Shown: positions 23,870 to 32,851 of the stretch, in pieces
How the letters are laid out: every line of letters starts with the position of its first letter
How positions within the stretch are numbered: position 1 is the stretch's first letter
Assembly: GCA_963737075.1 (NCBI GenBank)
Contig: CAVTRI010000001.1
Location: forward strand, 620,001 to 684,000
Origin: CAVTRI01 sp963737075
GTDB taxonomy: Bacteria; Actinomycetota; Acidimicrobiia; Acidimicrobiales; Palsa-688
Direction of reading: 5' to 3'
Length of the DNA stretch: 64,000 bases
Program-made: the position numbers and the translations under genes
Notes under the pieces: generated by a model
What the model was told of the DNA's origin: nothing
Database searches by the model: none
The model's input: the letters and a program-made list of their open reading frames with translations, nothing else

Positions 23870-25740
23870 TACTGCAGCGCCGAGAGTGGCGCGCCAGACA
23901 GGCCCCGCTCGACGAGCGCCCCCCGTTCCGATACCAGCAAGGCGGCCAGTTGTTGCGGTGTCGCTCCCAGGCCACTGAAGACGTAGATGCGCCGGACGGC
24001 GGGCGCGACAAGATCGGGGTCAGACGCGGTCACGACGGTGTCCGGCACCACCAGGGCGACGTGGGCGTGGCTGCAATCCATTAGGTCGAAGGCGTTCACG
24101 CGCCGGCCGGGCACGAACACTCGCACCGGCTGGCCGATCATCTCTGACAAGAGGCTGCCCGCCTTGGTGTCGTCCTGGGCACGGTTCCAGAGGGCGGGAC
24201 GGCTCAGGTTGCCATCCTCGCTCCGCCAGGCCCCACGCCCGCCGTTTTCGACGTCGACGCCACCCCGGGCCAGAGCCCGGACCGCGGAAGGGTCGGCGAG
24301 GGCGGTGTGCTCGTCGACGACCGCGCTCGCCCCCAGGTTCTCGATCTGCGCCGCGATCTGCGGATCTGCCAGCTCTTCCGCGGTGAGCCGCACCCCGAAG
24401 AACACCACAGGGCCGGCATCTGCCGCCGGGTGGGCGACGCCCACACCTTCGGCGGCCGCCATGTCGACGCCGGTCGTCAGTCCCGCCCACGCCAGCCCGG
24501 CGAGCATGGCGGTGGCTGCCCCGACGCGGCCAGCCACCCGGGCGGGGCGCCGCCAGGCCGCCGCCGGCCGATAGTTGGCGGCCACCGGGCACGGCAGCAG
24601 CCTCGTGTCGCCGGCGACGGCCAGCACGAGCCCCGCAGCGTCCTCAGCGAACATGGCGGCCGCCCTGGTCACTTGCGCCTGCCGGGCGGGGCCGTCGCAC
24701 GTGACGATGTCGAGGATGTCGATGAGATCGTCGGCGTCGTCGGCGAGGCGGCTGACCCCGGCGCCTGCCATGGCCGTCGTGTTTTCCTTGCCGTGACCGG
24801 CTATGGGCTGAAAGCTCACGACGGGGAGGCCGGCTCGGAATGCTTCGAGAGATGTGAGTCCGCCGGCGTTTTCCACCAGGGCGTCACAGGCGGACATGAC
24901 GGAGGGCATGCGGTCCGTCCAGCCGAGCACGATCGCCCGGGCTCCCAGCTTCGCCGCCTCCACCCGCAGGCGCTGGTGCAGGTTTGCATCACGGCCGCAC
25001 ACCACTACCGGGACGTAGCGGGAATCGGCGATCGCTTGAAGTGTCTCCGCGACGCCGCCGACGCCCCACGAACCGGCGACGATCAGGACCGCGCGGTCGT
25101 ACGGTCCGAGGCCGAAGCGGGCTCGCGCCAGTGAACGCTCTTCGGGAGTGGCGGGGCGGAAGGCCTCCGAGACCACGGGACCGCAGGCGATCGACGGCCG
25201 CCCCGTCCGAGCGGCGGCCATGTCGGCCGGCCCCTCGTGGACCGCCAGATTGAGGTCCACGCCTTTATGCACCCACAGGGGGTGGACGCCGAAGTCGGTG
25301 ATGAAGTTGACGACAGGGACGTGCAAGCGGCCCTGCCGGCGCAACCGCCCCAACGCCAGGGTGGCGAGCGGGTACGTGGAGACCACCACGTCCGCCTCTT
25401 TCTCCTTCACCCAACGAAGCAGCCGGCGATGAGCGAGGCCGGCGACCAACCACGCCACAACCGGGCACAGCCAGGGAGCTCGGCGCCAGAAGCGGTACGT
25501 CGCGTCATACGCCGACGGCAGGTGCTTGAGCTCCCACTCGTACCCTCTTCGCAAGGCGTTCCCGATGCTCAGGGGACCGCTCAGCAGGAGGTCCCGGACC
25601 TCGACGTCGTGGCCGGCGTCGGCCAGCCGCCGGGCCAGCTCGCGTGCCGCCCCGTCGTGACCGGCGCCCATGCTCGCCGAGATCACCAGCACGTTGCGCG
25701 GCCGCACCGGTGGAGCGACGCGCTGGAGCCCCGACGGCAC
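23869..25740 (-). CDS. MGDG synthase-like glycosyltransferase fused to a membrane helix and inactive deacetylase-like domain
   Basis: 623 residues from a GTG at 25740. Residues about 15-400 are a GT28/MGDG-synthase-type glycosyltransferase: VLVISASMGAGHDGAARELA (N-terminal lipid-acceptor domain), VVNFITDFGVHPLW, then LIVAGSWGVGG and VENAGGLTSLEAFRAGLPVV (nucleotide-sugar site). A hydrophobic segment follows (about 425-447), then some 170 residues resembling a NodB fold (IAAQIENLGASAVVDEH, IGQPVRVFVPGRRVNAFDL) but without TFDD or HxxxH. The next gene is an intact deacetylase, coupled by TAATG. It probably transfers a hexose to a diacylglycerol or other lipid at the inner membrane. The pseudo-deacetylase reading is inference. 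Confidence 0.78.
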   Translation of the reverse strand: MPSGLQRVAPPVRPRNVLVISASMGAGHDGAARELARRLADAGHDVEVRDLLLSGPLSIGNALRRGYEWELKHLPSAYDATYRFWRRAPWLCPVVAWLVAGLAHRRLLRWVKEKEADVVVSTYPLATLALGRLRRQGRLHVPVVNFITDFGVHPLWVHKGVDLNLAVHEGPADMAAARTGRPSIACGPVVSEAFRPATPEERSLARARFGLGPYDRAVLIVAGSWGVGGVAETLQAIADSRYVPVVVCGRDANLHQRLRVEAAKLGARAIVLGWTDRMPSVMSACDALVENAGGLTSLEAFRAGLPVVSFQPIAGHGKENTTAMAGAGVSRLADDADDLIDILDIVTCDGPARQAQVTRAAAMFAEDAAGLVLAVAGDTRLLPCPVAANYRPAAAWRRPARVAGRVGAATAMLAGLAWAGLTTGVDMAAAEGVGVAHPAADAGPVVFFGVRLTAEELADPQIAAQIENLGASAVVDEHTALADPSAVRALARGGVDVENGGRGAWRSEDGNLSRPALWNRAQDDTKAGSLLSEMIGQPVRVFVPGRRVNAFDLMDCSHAHVALVVPDTVVTASDPDLVAPAVRRIYVFSGLGATPQQLAALLVSERGALVERGLSGAPLSALQ

Positions 25741-25801
25741 GGGCGGTCATGGTAGCGGCAGGCACCTGCGAGAAGGGCGGCGGCCGGTTAGCTTTGCGAG
25801 T

Positions 25802-27352
25802 ATGAAGGTGCCGCTCGCCATCGGAGATTTCTTGCAGCGAGGGGCGTCGGTGTACCCCGACCGCCCCGCGATCACAGACGAGCCCGGGGTCGCCGGGTCG
25901 CTCGGGACGGTGACCTACCGGCAGCTCGACGCCCGGGCCCGGGGCATGGCCCGGGCCTTTGACCAGATGGGCGTGGGCACCGGCGAGCGGGTGGCGATCG
26001 TCAGCCCCAACGCCGCCCGGTTCCACATCGCGTTCTTCGGCGTGAGCGCGTGGGGCCGGACTCTGGTGCCCATCAACTTCCGGCTCAACGCGGAGGAAAT
26101 TCGCTACATCGTGGACCACTCGGGCGCCTCGGTTCTGCTCGTCGATCCGGAATCCGACGAGGCGCTCGCCGGCGTGACCGCCAAGCACCGCATCCGCCTC
26201 GACGGCGTGGAAGACGCCGAGCTGTTCGCCGAGGCCCCCGACGGCGCCGAACCCCAGCCGTGGGAGGCCGATGAGGACGCCGCGGTCAGCATCAACTACA
26301 CGAGCGGCACGACGGCCCGCCCGAAAGGCGTCGAGATCACCCACCGGAACTCCTGGCTCAACGCCACGACGTTCGGCTGGCACACGGGCCTCGGGGATCG
26401 GGACGTGTACATGCACACGCTGCCGATGTTCCACTGCAACGGCTGGGGGATGCCGTACGCGGTGACCGGGATGGGCGTGCCGCAGGTCGTCGTGCGCAAG
26501 ATCGACGGCGAGGAGATCCTGCGCCGCATCGACGCCCACGGGGTGACCCTGATGTGTGGTGCGCCGGCTGTGGTGGCCGCCATCCTCGAGGCCGCGGCCG
26601 CCCGGCGCTCGGCCGGCCAGCCGGTGCCCGGCCGGGATCGGATGCGCATCGTCGTCGCCGGCGCCCCGCCGCCGTCGAAGACGGTCGAACGGGTGGAGAC
26701 CGAGCTGGAATGGGAGTTCATCCAGATTTATGGGCTCACCGAGACGTCGCCGCTCCTCACGATCAATCGCGCCCCGGCCGAGTGGGACCGGCTCGACCCC
26801 GCGGAGCGGTCGAGGCTGCAGTCCAGGGCTGGCGTACCCGCGATCGGCGTGCAGATCCGCACCGCGGCCGACGGCGAGGTCCTGGCCCGCAGCAACCACG
26901 TGTTCGCCGGGTACTGGAAGCAGCCGGAGGAGTCGGCCAAGGCGATCGTCGACGGCTGGTTTCACACCGGCGACGAGGGGCGCATGGACCCTGGCGAGTA
27001 CCTGGTCATCTCGGACCGCAAGAAGGACGTCATCATTTCCGGCGGGGAAAATGTCTCGTCGGTGGAGGTCGAGGACGCCCTCTACCAGCATCCGGCGGTC
27101 GCCGAGGTGGCCGTTATCGGCGTGCCGGACGCCAGGTGGGGAGAAACTGTGAAGGCGCTGGTCGTGCTTCGGCCGGGCCAGTCGGCGTCGGAGTCCTCGC
27201 TGATCGATTTCTGCCGGGATCGACTCGCGCACTTCAAGTGCCCCACGTCCATCGAAGTGCGCGACGCTCTGCCTCGCACGGCCACCGGCAAGCTGCAGAA
27301 GTTCAAGCTCCGCTCCACCTATTGGGAGGGTATGGAGCGCGGGGTCAACTAA
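25802..27352 (+). CDS. Medium/long-chain acyl-CoA synthetase
   Basis: 516 residues from the ATG at 25802; the upstream 61 bp are shared with the divergent glycosyltransferase. Motifs: NYTSGTTARPKGVEITHRN (the usual TGxPKG is TARPKG), IYGLTETSP, TGDEGRMD, then SDRKKDVIISGGENVSSVEVE and the catalytic Lys in RTATGKLQKF. It resembles AlkK/FadD-type ligases for medium or long fatty or aromatic-side-chain acids. Its stop codon overlaps the start of an amidase by one base (TAATG), pointing to a two-gene unit that may hydrolyse an amide and activate the acid released. Confidence 0.88.
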   Translation: MKVPLAIGDFLQRGASVYPDRPAITDEPGVAGSLGTVTYRQLDARARGMARAFDQMGVGTGERVAIVSPNAARFHIAFFGVSAWGRTLVPINFRLNAEEIRYIVDHSGASVLLVDPESDEALAGVTAKHRIRLDGVEDAELFAEAPDGAEPQPWEADEDAAVSINYTSGTTARPKGVEITHRNSWLNATTFGWHTGLGDRDVYMHTLPMFHCNGWGMPYAVTGMGVPQVVVRKIDGEEILRRIDAHGVTLMCGAPAVVAAILEAAAARRSAGQPVPGRDRMRIVVAGAPPPSKTVERVETELEWEFIQIYGLTETSPLLTINRAPAEWDRLDPAERSRLQSRAGVPAIGVQIRTAADGEVLARSNHVFAGYWKQPEESAKAIVDGWFHTGDEGRMDPGEYLVISDRKKDVIISGGENVSSVEVEDALYQHPAVAEVAVIGVPDARWGETVKALVVLRPGQSASESSLIDFCRDRLAHFKCPTSIEVRDALPRTATGKLQKFKLRSTYWEGMERGVN

Positions 27353-28776
27353 TGGACCTCACCTGGATGGACGCCACGGCGCAGGCGGACCTGATCCGGC
27401 GAGGAGAGGCGTCACCGTCCGAGCTGGTCGAAGCGGCGCTGGAGCGAATCGAGCGGGTCGACCCGCAGATCAACGCGGTCATCCACCGCCGCGATGAGGA
27501 AGCCCGAAAGGAGGCGGCCGGCGACCTGCCCGACGGGCCATTCCGAGGTGTGCCCCTCCTGCTCAAGGACCTGAACACCCCCGCGATCGGCCAGCCGGGT
27601 CACGACGGCACCCGGTTCCTGCGCCGGGTGGGTTGGGTGGCCGACCATGACAGCTACCTGGTGCGGCGGTTCCGCCAGGCGGGGTTCGTGTTCGTTGGCC
27701 GTACCAACGTCCCCGAGTTCGGCACGACGATGACGACCGAGCCGCTGTCGACCGGCGCGTGCCGGAACCCGGGGAATCTCGGCCACTCGGCGGGTGGCTC
27801 GTCGGGCGGGTCGGCCGCGGCGGTGGCGGCCGGTCTCACCCCGGCGGCGCACGCGACCGATGGCGGCGGCTCGATTCGGATCCCGGCCAGTTTCTGCGGC
27901 CTGGTCGGGCTGAAGGCGAGCCGGGGTCGCATGAGTGCCGGCCCGGACCGCGGCGAGGGATGGATGGGGGGCAGCACGCCCGGGACCGTCACGCGCACCG
28001 TGCGTGACACCGCGGCGATCTTCGATGTCCTGGCGGGATACGAGCCCGGAGACCCATACACCGCACCCGTTCTGCCTGGCCCGCTGTCGGCCGAGGTTGG
28101 GCGCCCGCCCGGGCGGCTGCGGGTCGGGTTCCTGGATCATCCCCCGTTCGAGGGGTTCCCCGCCGATGCAGAGGCGGCGACAGCCGTGCACGCGGCGGCG
28201 CGCCTGCTCCAGCAGATGGGCCACCACGTCGAGGAGGCATGGCCGGAGGCCATGGGGGAGGCGGAGTTTCGCACCCGCTTCCTGGAGGTGATCTCGGTCG
28301 CCACCGCGGTCGGCGTGACGGCCTGGGAGGCGACGCTCGGCGAGCCGATCGCCGACGACGAACTGGAGGCCGACAACGCGGCGCTGCGCCACATGGGCCG
28401 CAAGGTCAGCGGGGAGCAGTACCTGACCACCGTCAACTGGCTACACAGCCATAGTCGGCGCATGGCTTCGTGGTGGAGCAGCGGGTGGGACCTCTTGTTG
28501 TCGCCGGTGCTCAACGGACCGCCGCCGGTGCTCGGATGGCTTCGCGATCCCGAGCGAGGCGGTGCGCGGGTGGCGGAGCTGTTGCAGTACACGTCGCAGT
28601 TCAACATGTCCGGCCAGCCTGCGATCAGCCTGCCGCTAGACCGATCCGAGAACGGCTTGCCGATGGGCGTGCAACTGGCCGCCGCCGCCGGCCGGGAGGA
28701 CTTGCTCATCCGGGTGGCGTCCCAGCTGGAGGAGACCGCCCCCTGGTCTGGTCGCCTGCCCGCGGTCCACGCCTAA
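27352..28776 (+). CDS. Amidase (amidase-signature family)
   Basis: 474 residues. The Ser-cisSer-Lys triad is visible as K72 (LLLKDLN), S150/S151 in AGGSSGGSAAAVAAG and nucleophile S174 in DGGGSIRIPASFCGLVGLK. Length and the C-terminal FNMSGQPAISLPL block match AmiB/6-aminohexanoate-cyclic-dimer-hydrolase-type enzymes. It starts within the stop codon of the acyl-CoA ligase, so it is translated in step with it. It hydrolyses carboxylic amides to acid and amine; the acid could be the ligase substrate (inference from coupling). Not GatA: no gatB/gatC neighbours. Confidence 0.9.
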   Translation: MDLTWMDATAQADLIRRGEASPSELVEAALERIERVDPQINAVIHRRDEEARKEAAGDLPDGPFRGVPLLLKDLNTPAIGQPGHDGTRFLRRVGWVADHDSYLVRRFRQAGFVFVGRTNVPEFGTTMTTEPLSTGACRNPGNLGHSAGGSSGGSAAAVAAGLTPAAHATDGGGSIRIPASFCGLVGLKASRGRMSAGPDRGEGWMGGSTPGTVTRTVRDTAAIFDVLAGYEPGDPYTAPVLPGPLSAEVGRPPGRLRVGFLDHPPFEGFPADAEAATAVHAAARLLQQMGHHVEEAWPEAMGEAEFRTRFLEVISVATAVGVTAWEATLGEPIADDELEADNAALRHMGRKVSGEQYLTTVNWLHSHSRRMASWWSSGWDLLLSPVLNGPPPVLGWLRDPERGGARVAELLQYTSQFNMSGQPAISLPLDRSENGLPMGVQLAAAAGREDLLIRVASQLEETAPWSGRLPAVHA

Positions 28777-28808
28777 GCGCGCCCGCTGTACCACTCGCAC
28801 GCCACGAG

Positions 28809-29732
28809 CTACCGAACCTCTCGGCGCACCTCCGTTGCCGCCTTGTCCGGTCGTAGACCCTGGAAACTCGGGTGCCGCAGCCGTCCGTCTCGCGTCCACT
28901 CCGAAAACGACACCTCCGCCACGAGCTCCGGCTGCACCCAGTGCACCCGCTTCATCGGCACCGGGTCGGCGAAGGGCGAGGTGTCCGTGGCGCGGCCTCG
29001 AAGCTCGAGGAGCAGTGAGCGCAGCAGCTTGTCGGAAAACCCGGTGCCCACCTTGCCGGCGTACCGTAACGAGCCGCCGTCGTCGAAGTAGCCGACCAGC
29101 AGCGCTCCCAGGCCGACCCGCGCCCCGCTCGGATCGGTCCACCCCCCCACGACGAGTTCCTGGCTGGCCATGCACTTCAGCTTCTGCCAGTCAGCCGAGC
29201 GGCCGCTGTGGTACAGCGAGGTGGCCCGCTTCGCCACCAGGCCCTCCCAACCCGCCTCGCAGGCCGTCTGCAGAAGCGTGAGCGGGTCGCCCTCGAGCGG
29301 CTCCACCAGCTGAAGCCCGGCGGGCGCGCCCTGGAGGGCGTGCGCAAGCAACCGCTTGCGGTCGGTGAGCGCAAGGTCGGTCACGTCCCGCCCCAGGAGG
29401 TCGAGCAGATCGAACACCGCCAGCACCGGATGCGTCCTCGCCTCCGGGCGCTGGAGCTCCGCAAAGCTGGTGCGCGATCCGGAGTACGCGACCAGTTCCC
29501 CATCGAGCGTCACGTCTTCGACGGCGAGCGCTCGCAACGCGGCCACAACGGCCGGAAAGCGAGCGTTGAACGAGAGGTGGTTGCGTGACCACAGCTCCAC
29601 CCGCTCGCCGCTGCGCACAGCAACGCAACGCAGCCCGTCGAGCTTCCGCTCGTACAGCCACCCGGAACCCCCTGTGTGCTCCAACGGTTTCACCAACTGC
29701 GCCAGCATCGGTTCGCGAAACGCCGCCGCCAT
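28809..29732 (-). CDS. ligC: ATP-dependent DNA ligase, LigC/LigD-ligase-domain type
   Basis: 307 residues. The adenylated lysine is K30 in YERKLDGLRC. Further nucleotidyltransferase motifs are LDGELVAY, FDLLDL, EGLVAKR and DWQKLKC. A C-terminal OB-fold follows (LVVGGWTDPSGARVGLGALLVG, VAEVSFSEWTRDGRLRHPSF). The size is that of the free-standing ligase domain of LigD or mycobacterial LigC. It seals DNA nicks with ATP, in addition to the NAD-dependent replicative ligase expected elsewhere. No Ku, polymerase or nuclease partner is adjacent, so a role in end joining or base-excision repair is unproven. Confidence 0.88.
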   Translation of the reverse strand: MAAAFREPMLAQLVKPLEHTGGSGWLYERKLDGLRCVAVRSGERVELWSRNHLSFNARFPAVVAALRALAVEDVTLDGELVAYSGSRTSFAELQRPEARTHPVLAVFDLLDLLGRDVTDLALTDRKRLLAHALQGAPAGLQLVEPLEGDPLTLLQTACEAGWEGLVAKRATSLYHSGRSADWQKLKCMASQELVVGGWTDPSGARVGLGALLVGYFDDGGSLRYAGKVGTGFSDKLLRSLLLELRGRATDTSPFADPVPMKRVHWVQPELVAEVSFSEWTRDGRLRHPSFQGLRPDKAATEVRREVR

Positions 29733-29743
29733 GGGAGGCGCTG

Positions 29744-30139
29744 CTACCGGAAGGTGATGATCCGCTGCGTGAAGCGCATGTCGCGGCCTTCACCGACCAG
29801 CGTGTCGTGATAGCGGCCGGTGGCCAGCACCGACCAGCCGTTGTCCGCCTTCCTGAGGAGGACGAGGTCACAGACGGCGTGGGCGTTGCCGGACTGGGCG
29901 CCGTTGCTCACCACGACGTTGGTTACCTGGTGCTGTAACGGCGTGGGCGTGTGTTCCAGCCACGCCTTGATGGCGGATCGCCCGGTGTGCTGCTCACCGG
30001 CGACGATCACCTTGCCGTCCTCGGTGAACAACTCGGTGACGGCGTCGAAGTCCCGGTCGTCGACCAGGTGAGAGTATCGGGCCACCACTCGGCGGACCGC
30101 CAGATCGATCTCTACTGCCACGTCCTTCCCCGAACCCAT
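29744..30139 (-). CDS. SnoaL/NTF2-like protein
   Basis: 131 residues from the ATG at 30139; an in-frame ATG at 30205 would add a Gly/Arg-rich stretch of little structure. The pattern VVARYSHLVDDRDFDAVTELF, then FTEDGKV and GRSAIKAWL, then HQVTNVVV and a final beta-sheet (RYHDTLVGEGRDMRFTQRII) is a SnoaL-like cone fold. Family members are ketosteroid isomerase-like enzymes, dehydratases or binding proteins. It sits 11 bp upstream of the DNA ligase on the same strand, with no clear functional tie. Confidence 0.75.
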   Translation of the reverse strand: MGSGKDVAVEIDLAVRRVVARYSHLVDDRDFDAVTELFTEDGKVIVAGEQHTGRSAIKAWLEHTPTPLQHQVTNVVVSNGAQSGNAHAVCDLVLLRKADNGWSVLATGRYHDTLVGEGRDMRFTQRIITFR

Positions 30140-30230
30140 GCCCCAACCGTAGCCATCCGACGCCCTCACTGCGCCGGCTCGCGGCCTGAGACGTATGTCA
30201 CTCATCGGTTAATGAAAGCTGAGTGATAGG

Positions 30231-30256
30231 GGAACAGATTTCCCGAGGTCGGGGTT
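30231..30256 (+). promoter_or_regulatory. SigH/sigma-R-type promoter for lon
   Basis: GGAAC at 30231-30235 (within GGGGAAC) and GTT at 30254-30256 are separated by 18 bases, matching the GGAAY-N18-GTT consensus of actinobacterial thiol-stress/heat sigma factors (SigH in mycobacteria, sigma-R in Streptomyces). Transcription would begin near 30263, giving a leader of about 30 nt with GAGGT 5 nt before the lon ATG. From memory, lon is a sigma-R target in Streptomyces. Confidence 0.6.
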
Positions 30257-30294
30257 ATCCTGGGCGCACTTACACGATTACGAATGAGGTGTTG

Positions 30295-32694
30295 ATGTCA
30301 CCCCTCACCACTGCCGCCTTGCCCCTGCTGCCCCTGGACGCCGGTGTCGTCCTGCCAGGCATGACCATCACACTGGCCCTCGAGACTGCAGAGGCGGTCG
30401 CGGCGGCCGAGGCTGCCCCCGGTGCAGGTAACCAGCTGCTCCTCGTCCCTCGTCGCGGGCGCACCGACGGCCCTGATGCCAGCGTCGGTCAGCCGGCCCG
30501 AATCGGAACCGTGGCGACCGTCGAGCGCACCGGCGAGCTGCCGGGCGGGACCCGGGCCCTTGTGGTGCGCGGCCAGCACCGGGCGACAGTCGGGCCGGTC
30601 ACGTCGCTGGCGGGCGCCGCCATGTGGGCGACCGCTGAGCCGGTTGAAGAGCCACCGGCGACAGACGCCGGACGGGAAGCGACTCGCGAGCTGAAGGCCG
30701 TCTTCGATGCCATCGCCGAGCACCGCGGCTTCGGGCGTCTCGGCGAGATCCTGCGCGGGGTCAGTGATCCCGGAGCCCTCGCCGACGCCGCCGGGTATTG
30801 GCCGGAGTTATCGGTGGAGCGCAAGATCGAGCTTCTCGAGACAATTTCCCCTGACCAGCGGGTGGAGCTGGTGCTCGGCTGGGCCCGGGAGGCGCTGGCC
30901 GAGTTGGAACTGAAGGACCGGATTCGCACCGACGTCGCCGAGGGGATGGAGCGCACGCAGCGGGAGTACCTGCTCCGCCAGCAGCTGGCCGCTATCCGCA
31001 AGGAGCTCGGCGAGGACGGTGCGGGCGACGGATCCGGCGGGTACCGGGAACGGCTGGAAGCGCTCGTCGTCCCTGACGCCGCACGCACGACGATCGAACG
31101 GGAGATCGACAAGCTTGAGCGGACGAGCGAACAAAGCCCCGAGCACGGTTGGATCCGCACCTGGCTGGACACGGTGTTTGATCTTCCGTGGGGCGAGCGC
31201 TCCGACGACCGCCTCGACATCGAAGAAGCGCGCCGGGTGCTCGACGCCGACCACACGGGCCTCGACGACGTCAAGCAGCGCATCGTCGAACATCTCGCGG
31301 TGCGCAAGTTGAGGGTCGAGCGCGGCCTGGATCACAACGCTCCGGAACGGCTCAGCGATGAAGCCGCAAAAGGCGGGGTGGGTCCCCGCCGTCGTGGAGC
31401 GGGCGGGATGATCCTTGCTCTGGTCGGGCCGCCTGGCGTTGGCAAGACGTCGCTGGGCGAGTCTGTCGCCCGGGCCATGGGCCGTTCGTTTGTGCGGGTC
31501 GCTCTGGGCGGCGTGCGTGATGAAGCCGAAATTCGTGGACATCGCCGCACGTACGTCGGCGCCCTGCCGGGGCGGATCGTGCGAGCCATCAAGGAGGCCG
31601 GCACGTTCAATCCCGTGATTTTGCTGGACGAGGTGGACAAGCTCGGCGCCGACTGGCGTGGCGACCCGTCCTCGGCACTCCTGGAAGTGCTGGATCCGGC
31701 GCAGAACCACACATTCCGTGACCACTACCTGGACATGGATCTGGACCTCTCGGACGTGCTGTTCTTGGCGACGGCGAACATGGCCGAGCAGATCCCCGGA
31801 CCGCTGTTGGACCGCATGGAGATCGTGCGCCTCGACGGCTACACGGAGGACGAAAAGGTTGCCATCGCCCGTGACCACTTGATGGCCCGCCAACTGGAGC
31901 GTGCCGGGCTGTTGGAGGGCGAGGTCGTGCTGACTGACGCCGCCCTACGGGCGATTGCATCGGGCTACACCCGGGAGGCCGGGGTCCGTGGCTTGGAGCG
32001 AGAGTTGGGCAAGCTGCTGCGCAAGGCAGCCGCGACCGTTGCTACGAAGCCACAATCCGAAGCTGGTGCCGCAATGGTCGTGGACGAACCGAATGTGGCT
32101 GATTGGCTCGGACGGCCGAGGTTTCATCCCGAGGCAGCGGAGCGCACGTCGGTTCCCGGTGTCGCTACGGGCCTTGCGGTGACCGGATTCGGCGGCGATG
32201 TGCTCTTCGTCGAGGCCAGCGCGTCTGACGGCGAGCCCGGGCTGACCGTGACCGGCCAACTGGGCGATGTCATGCAGGAATCGGCCCAGATCGCCCTGTC
32301 GTACGTCCGGTCCCATGCCGACGAGGTGGGCGTGCCGTCCGGCGCGTTCGACCACCGACGCGTCCACGTGCACGTGCCAGCGGGCGCAGTGCCGAAAGAC
32401 GGGCCCTCCGCCGGGGTGACCATGACCACGGCGTTGGTGAGCCTGCTCAGCGGCCGGCCTGTCCGGCCGGAAGTGGGCATGACCGGTGAAGTCACGTTGC
32501 AGGGCAAGGTCCTGCCGATCGGTGGCGTCAAGCAGAAGGTGCTGGCTGCCCACCGGGCAGGACTGACGGAGGTGATCCTGCCGGCCCGTAACGGTCCCGA
32601 TCTGGACGACGTTCCCGAGGCTGTTCGGGCAGAGATGACCTTCCATCTGGCCGCCGACGTCAGCGATGTGCTGCACCTGGCCCTGGCCACCTGA
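30295..32694 (+). CDS. lon: ATP-dependent protease Lon (La)
   Basis: 799 residues from the ATG at 30295, preceded by GAGGT at 5 nt; an upstream in-frame start at 30223 would fall inside the promoter. Order: N-terminal LAN domain (LPLLPLDAGVVLPGMTITLAL), central helical region, AAA+ module with Walker A GPPGVGKT (378-385), Walker B ILLDEVDK and arginine-finger region, then the protease domain with catalytic S705 (KDGPSAG) and K748 (GGVKQK), 43 residues apart as in E. coli Lon. It degrades misfolded and regulatory proteins. A hairpin follows the stop. A sigma-R-like promoter suggests induction by oxidative or heat stress. Confidence 0.96.
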   Translation: MSPLTTAALPLLPLDAGVVLPGMTITLALETAEAVAAAEAAPGAGNQLLLVPRRGRTDGPDASVGQPARIGTVATVERTGELPGGTRALVVRGQHRATVGPVTSLAGAAMWATAEPVEEPPATDAGREATRELKAVFDAIAEHRGFGRLGEILRGVSDPGALADAAGYWPELSVERKIELLETISPDQRVELVLGWAREALAELELKDRIRTDVAEGMERTQREYLLRQQLAAIRKELGEDGAGDGSGGYRERLEALVVPDAARTTIEREIDKLERTSEQSPEHGWIRTWLDTVFDLPWGERSDDRLDIEEARRVLDADHTGLDDVKQRIVEHLAVRKLRVERGLDHNAPERLSDEAAKGGVGPRRRGAGGMILALVGPPGVGKTSLGESVARAMGRSFVRVALGGVRDEAEIRGHRRTYVGALPGRIVRAIKEAGTFNPVILLDEVDKLGADWRGDPSSALLEVLDPAQNHTFRDHYLDMDLDLSDVLFLATANMAEQIPGPLLDRMEIVRLDGYTEDEKVAIARDHLMARQLERAGLLEGEVVLTDAALRAIASGYTREAGVRGLERELGKLLRKAAATVATKPQSEAGAAMVVDEPNVADWLGRPRFHPEAAERTSVPGVATGLAVTGFGGDVLFVEASASDGEPGLTVTGQLGDVMQESAQIALSYVRSHADEVGVPSGAFDHRRVHVHVPAGAVPKDGPSAGVTMTTALVSLLSGRPVRPEVGMTGEVTLQGKVLPIGGVKQKVLAAHRAGLTEVILPARNGPDLDDVPEAVRAEMTFHLAADVSDVLHLALAT

Positions 32695-32695
32695 A

Positions 32696-32713
32696 AGCCG
32701 CCCGAGGGCGGCT
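32696..32713 (+). terminator. Hairpin after lon
   Basis: AGCCGCCC (32696-32703) and GGGCGGCT (32706-32713) form an 8-bp perfect inverted repeat two bases after the lon stop codon. There is no T-run, as is common for actinobacterial terminators. Confidence 0.6.
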
Positions 32714-32785
32714 GAGTCGAAGTCGTTGGGAATCAAGGGTGGTTGCCTGTCTGCCAAAGATATCCGTTGTCATGCAAGGAAATGC

Positions 32786-32816
32786 TTGACCTGAGCGCGA
32801 AAAACCTCTTTGATAT
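32786..32816 (+). promoter_or_regulatory. Probable promoter of the HU gene
   Basis: TTGACC (32786-32791), 18 bases, then TTGATA (32810-32815; TGATAT one base later) fits a housekeeping promoter. Transcription near 32822 gives a leader of about 30 nt that ends in AGGAGG (32841-32846), 5 nt from the GTG start. Confidence 0.5.
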
Positions 32817-32851
32817 CAGGCAACTTCCCCAACGACACCCAGGAGGTGGCG

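Noticed and set aside
28809..29732. Part of a Ku/LigD end-joining operon
   Set aside because: No Ku, primase-polymerase or phosphoesterase partner occurs nearby; only a free ligase domain is present.
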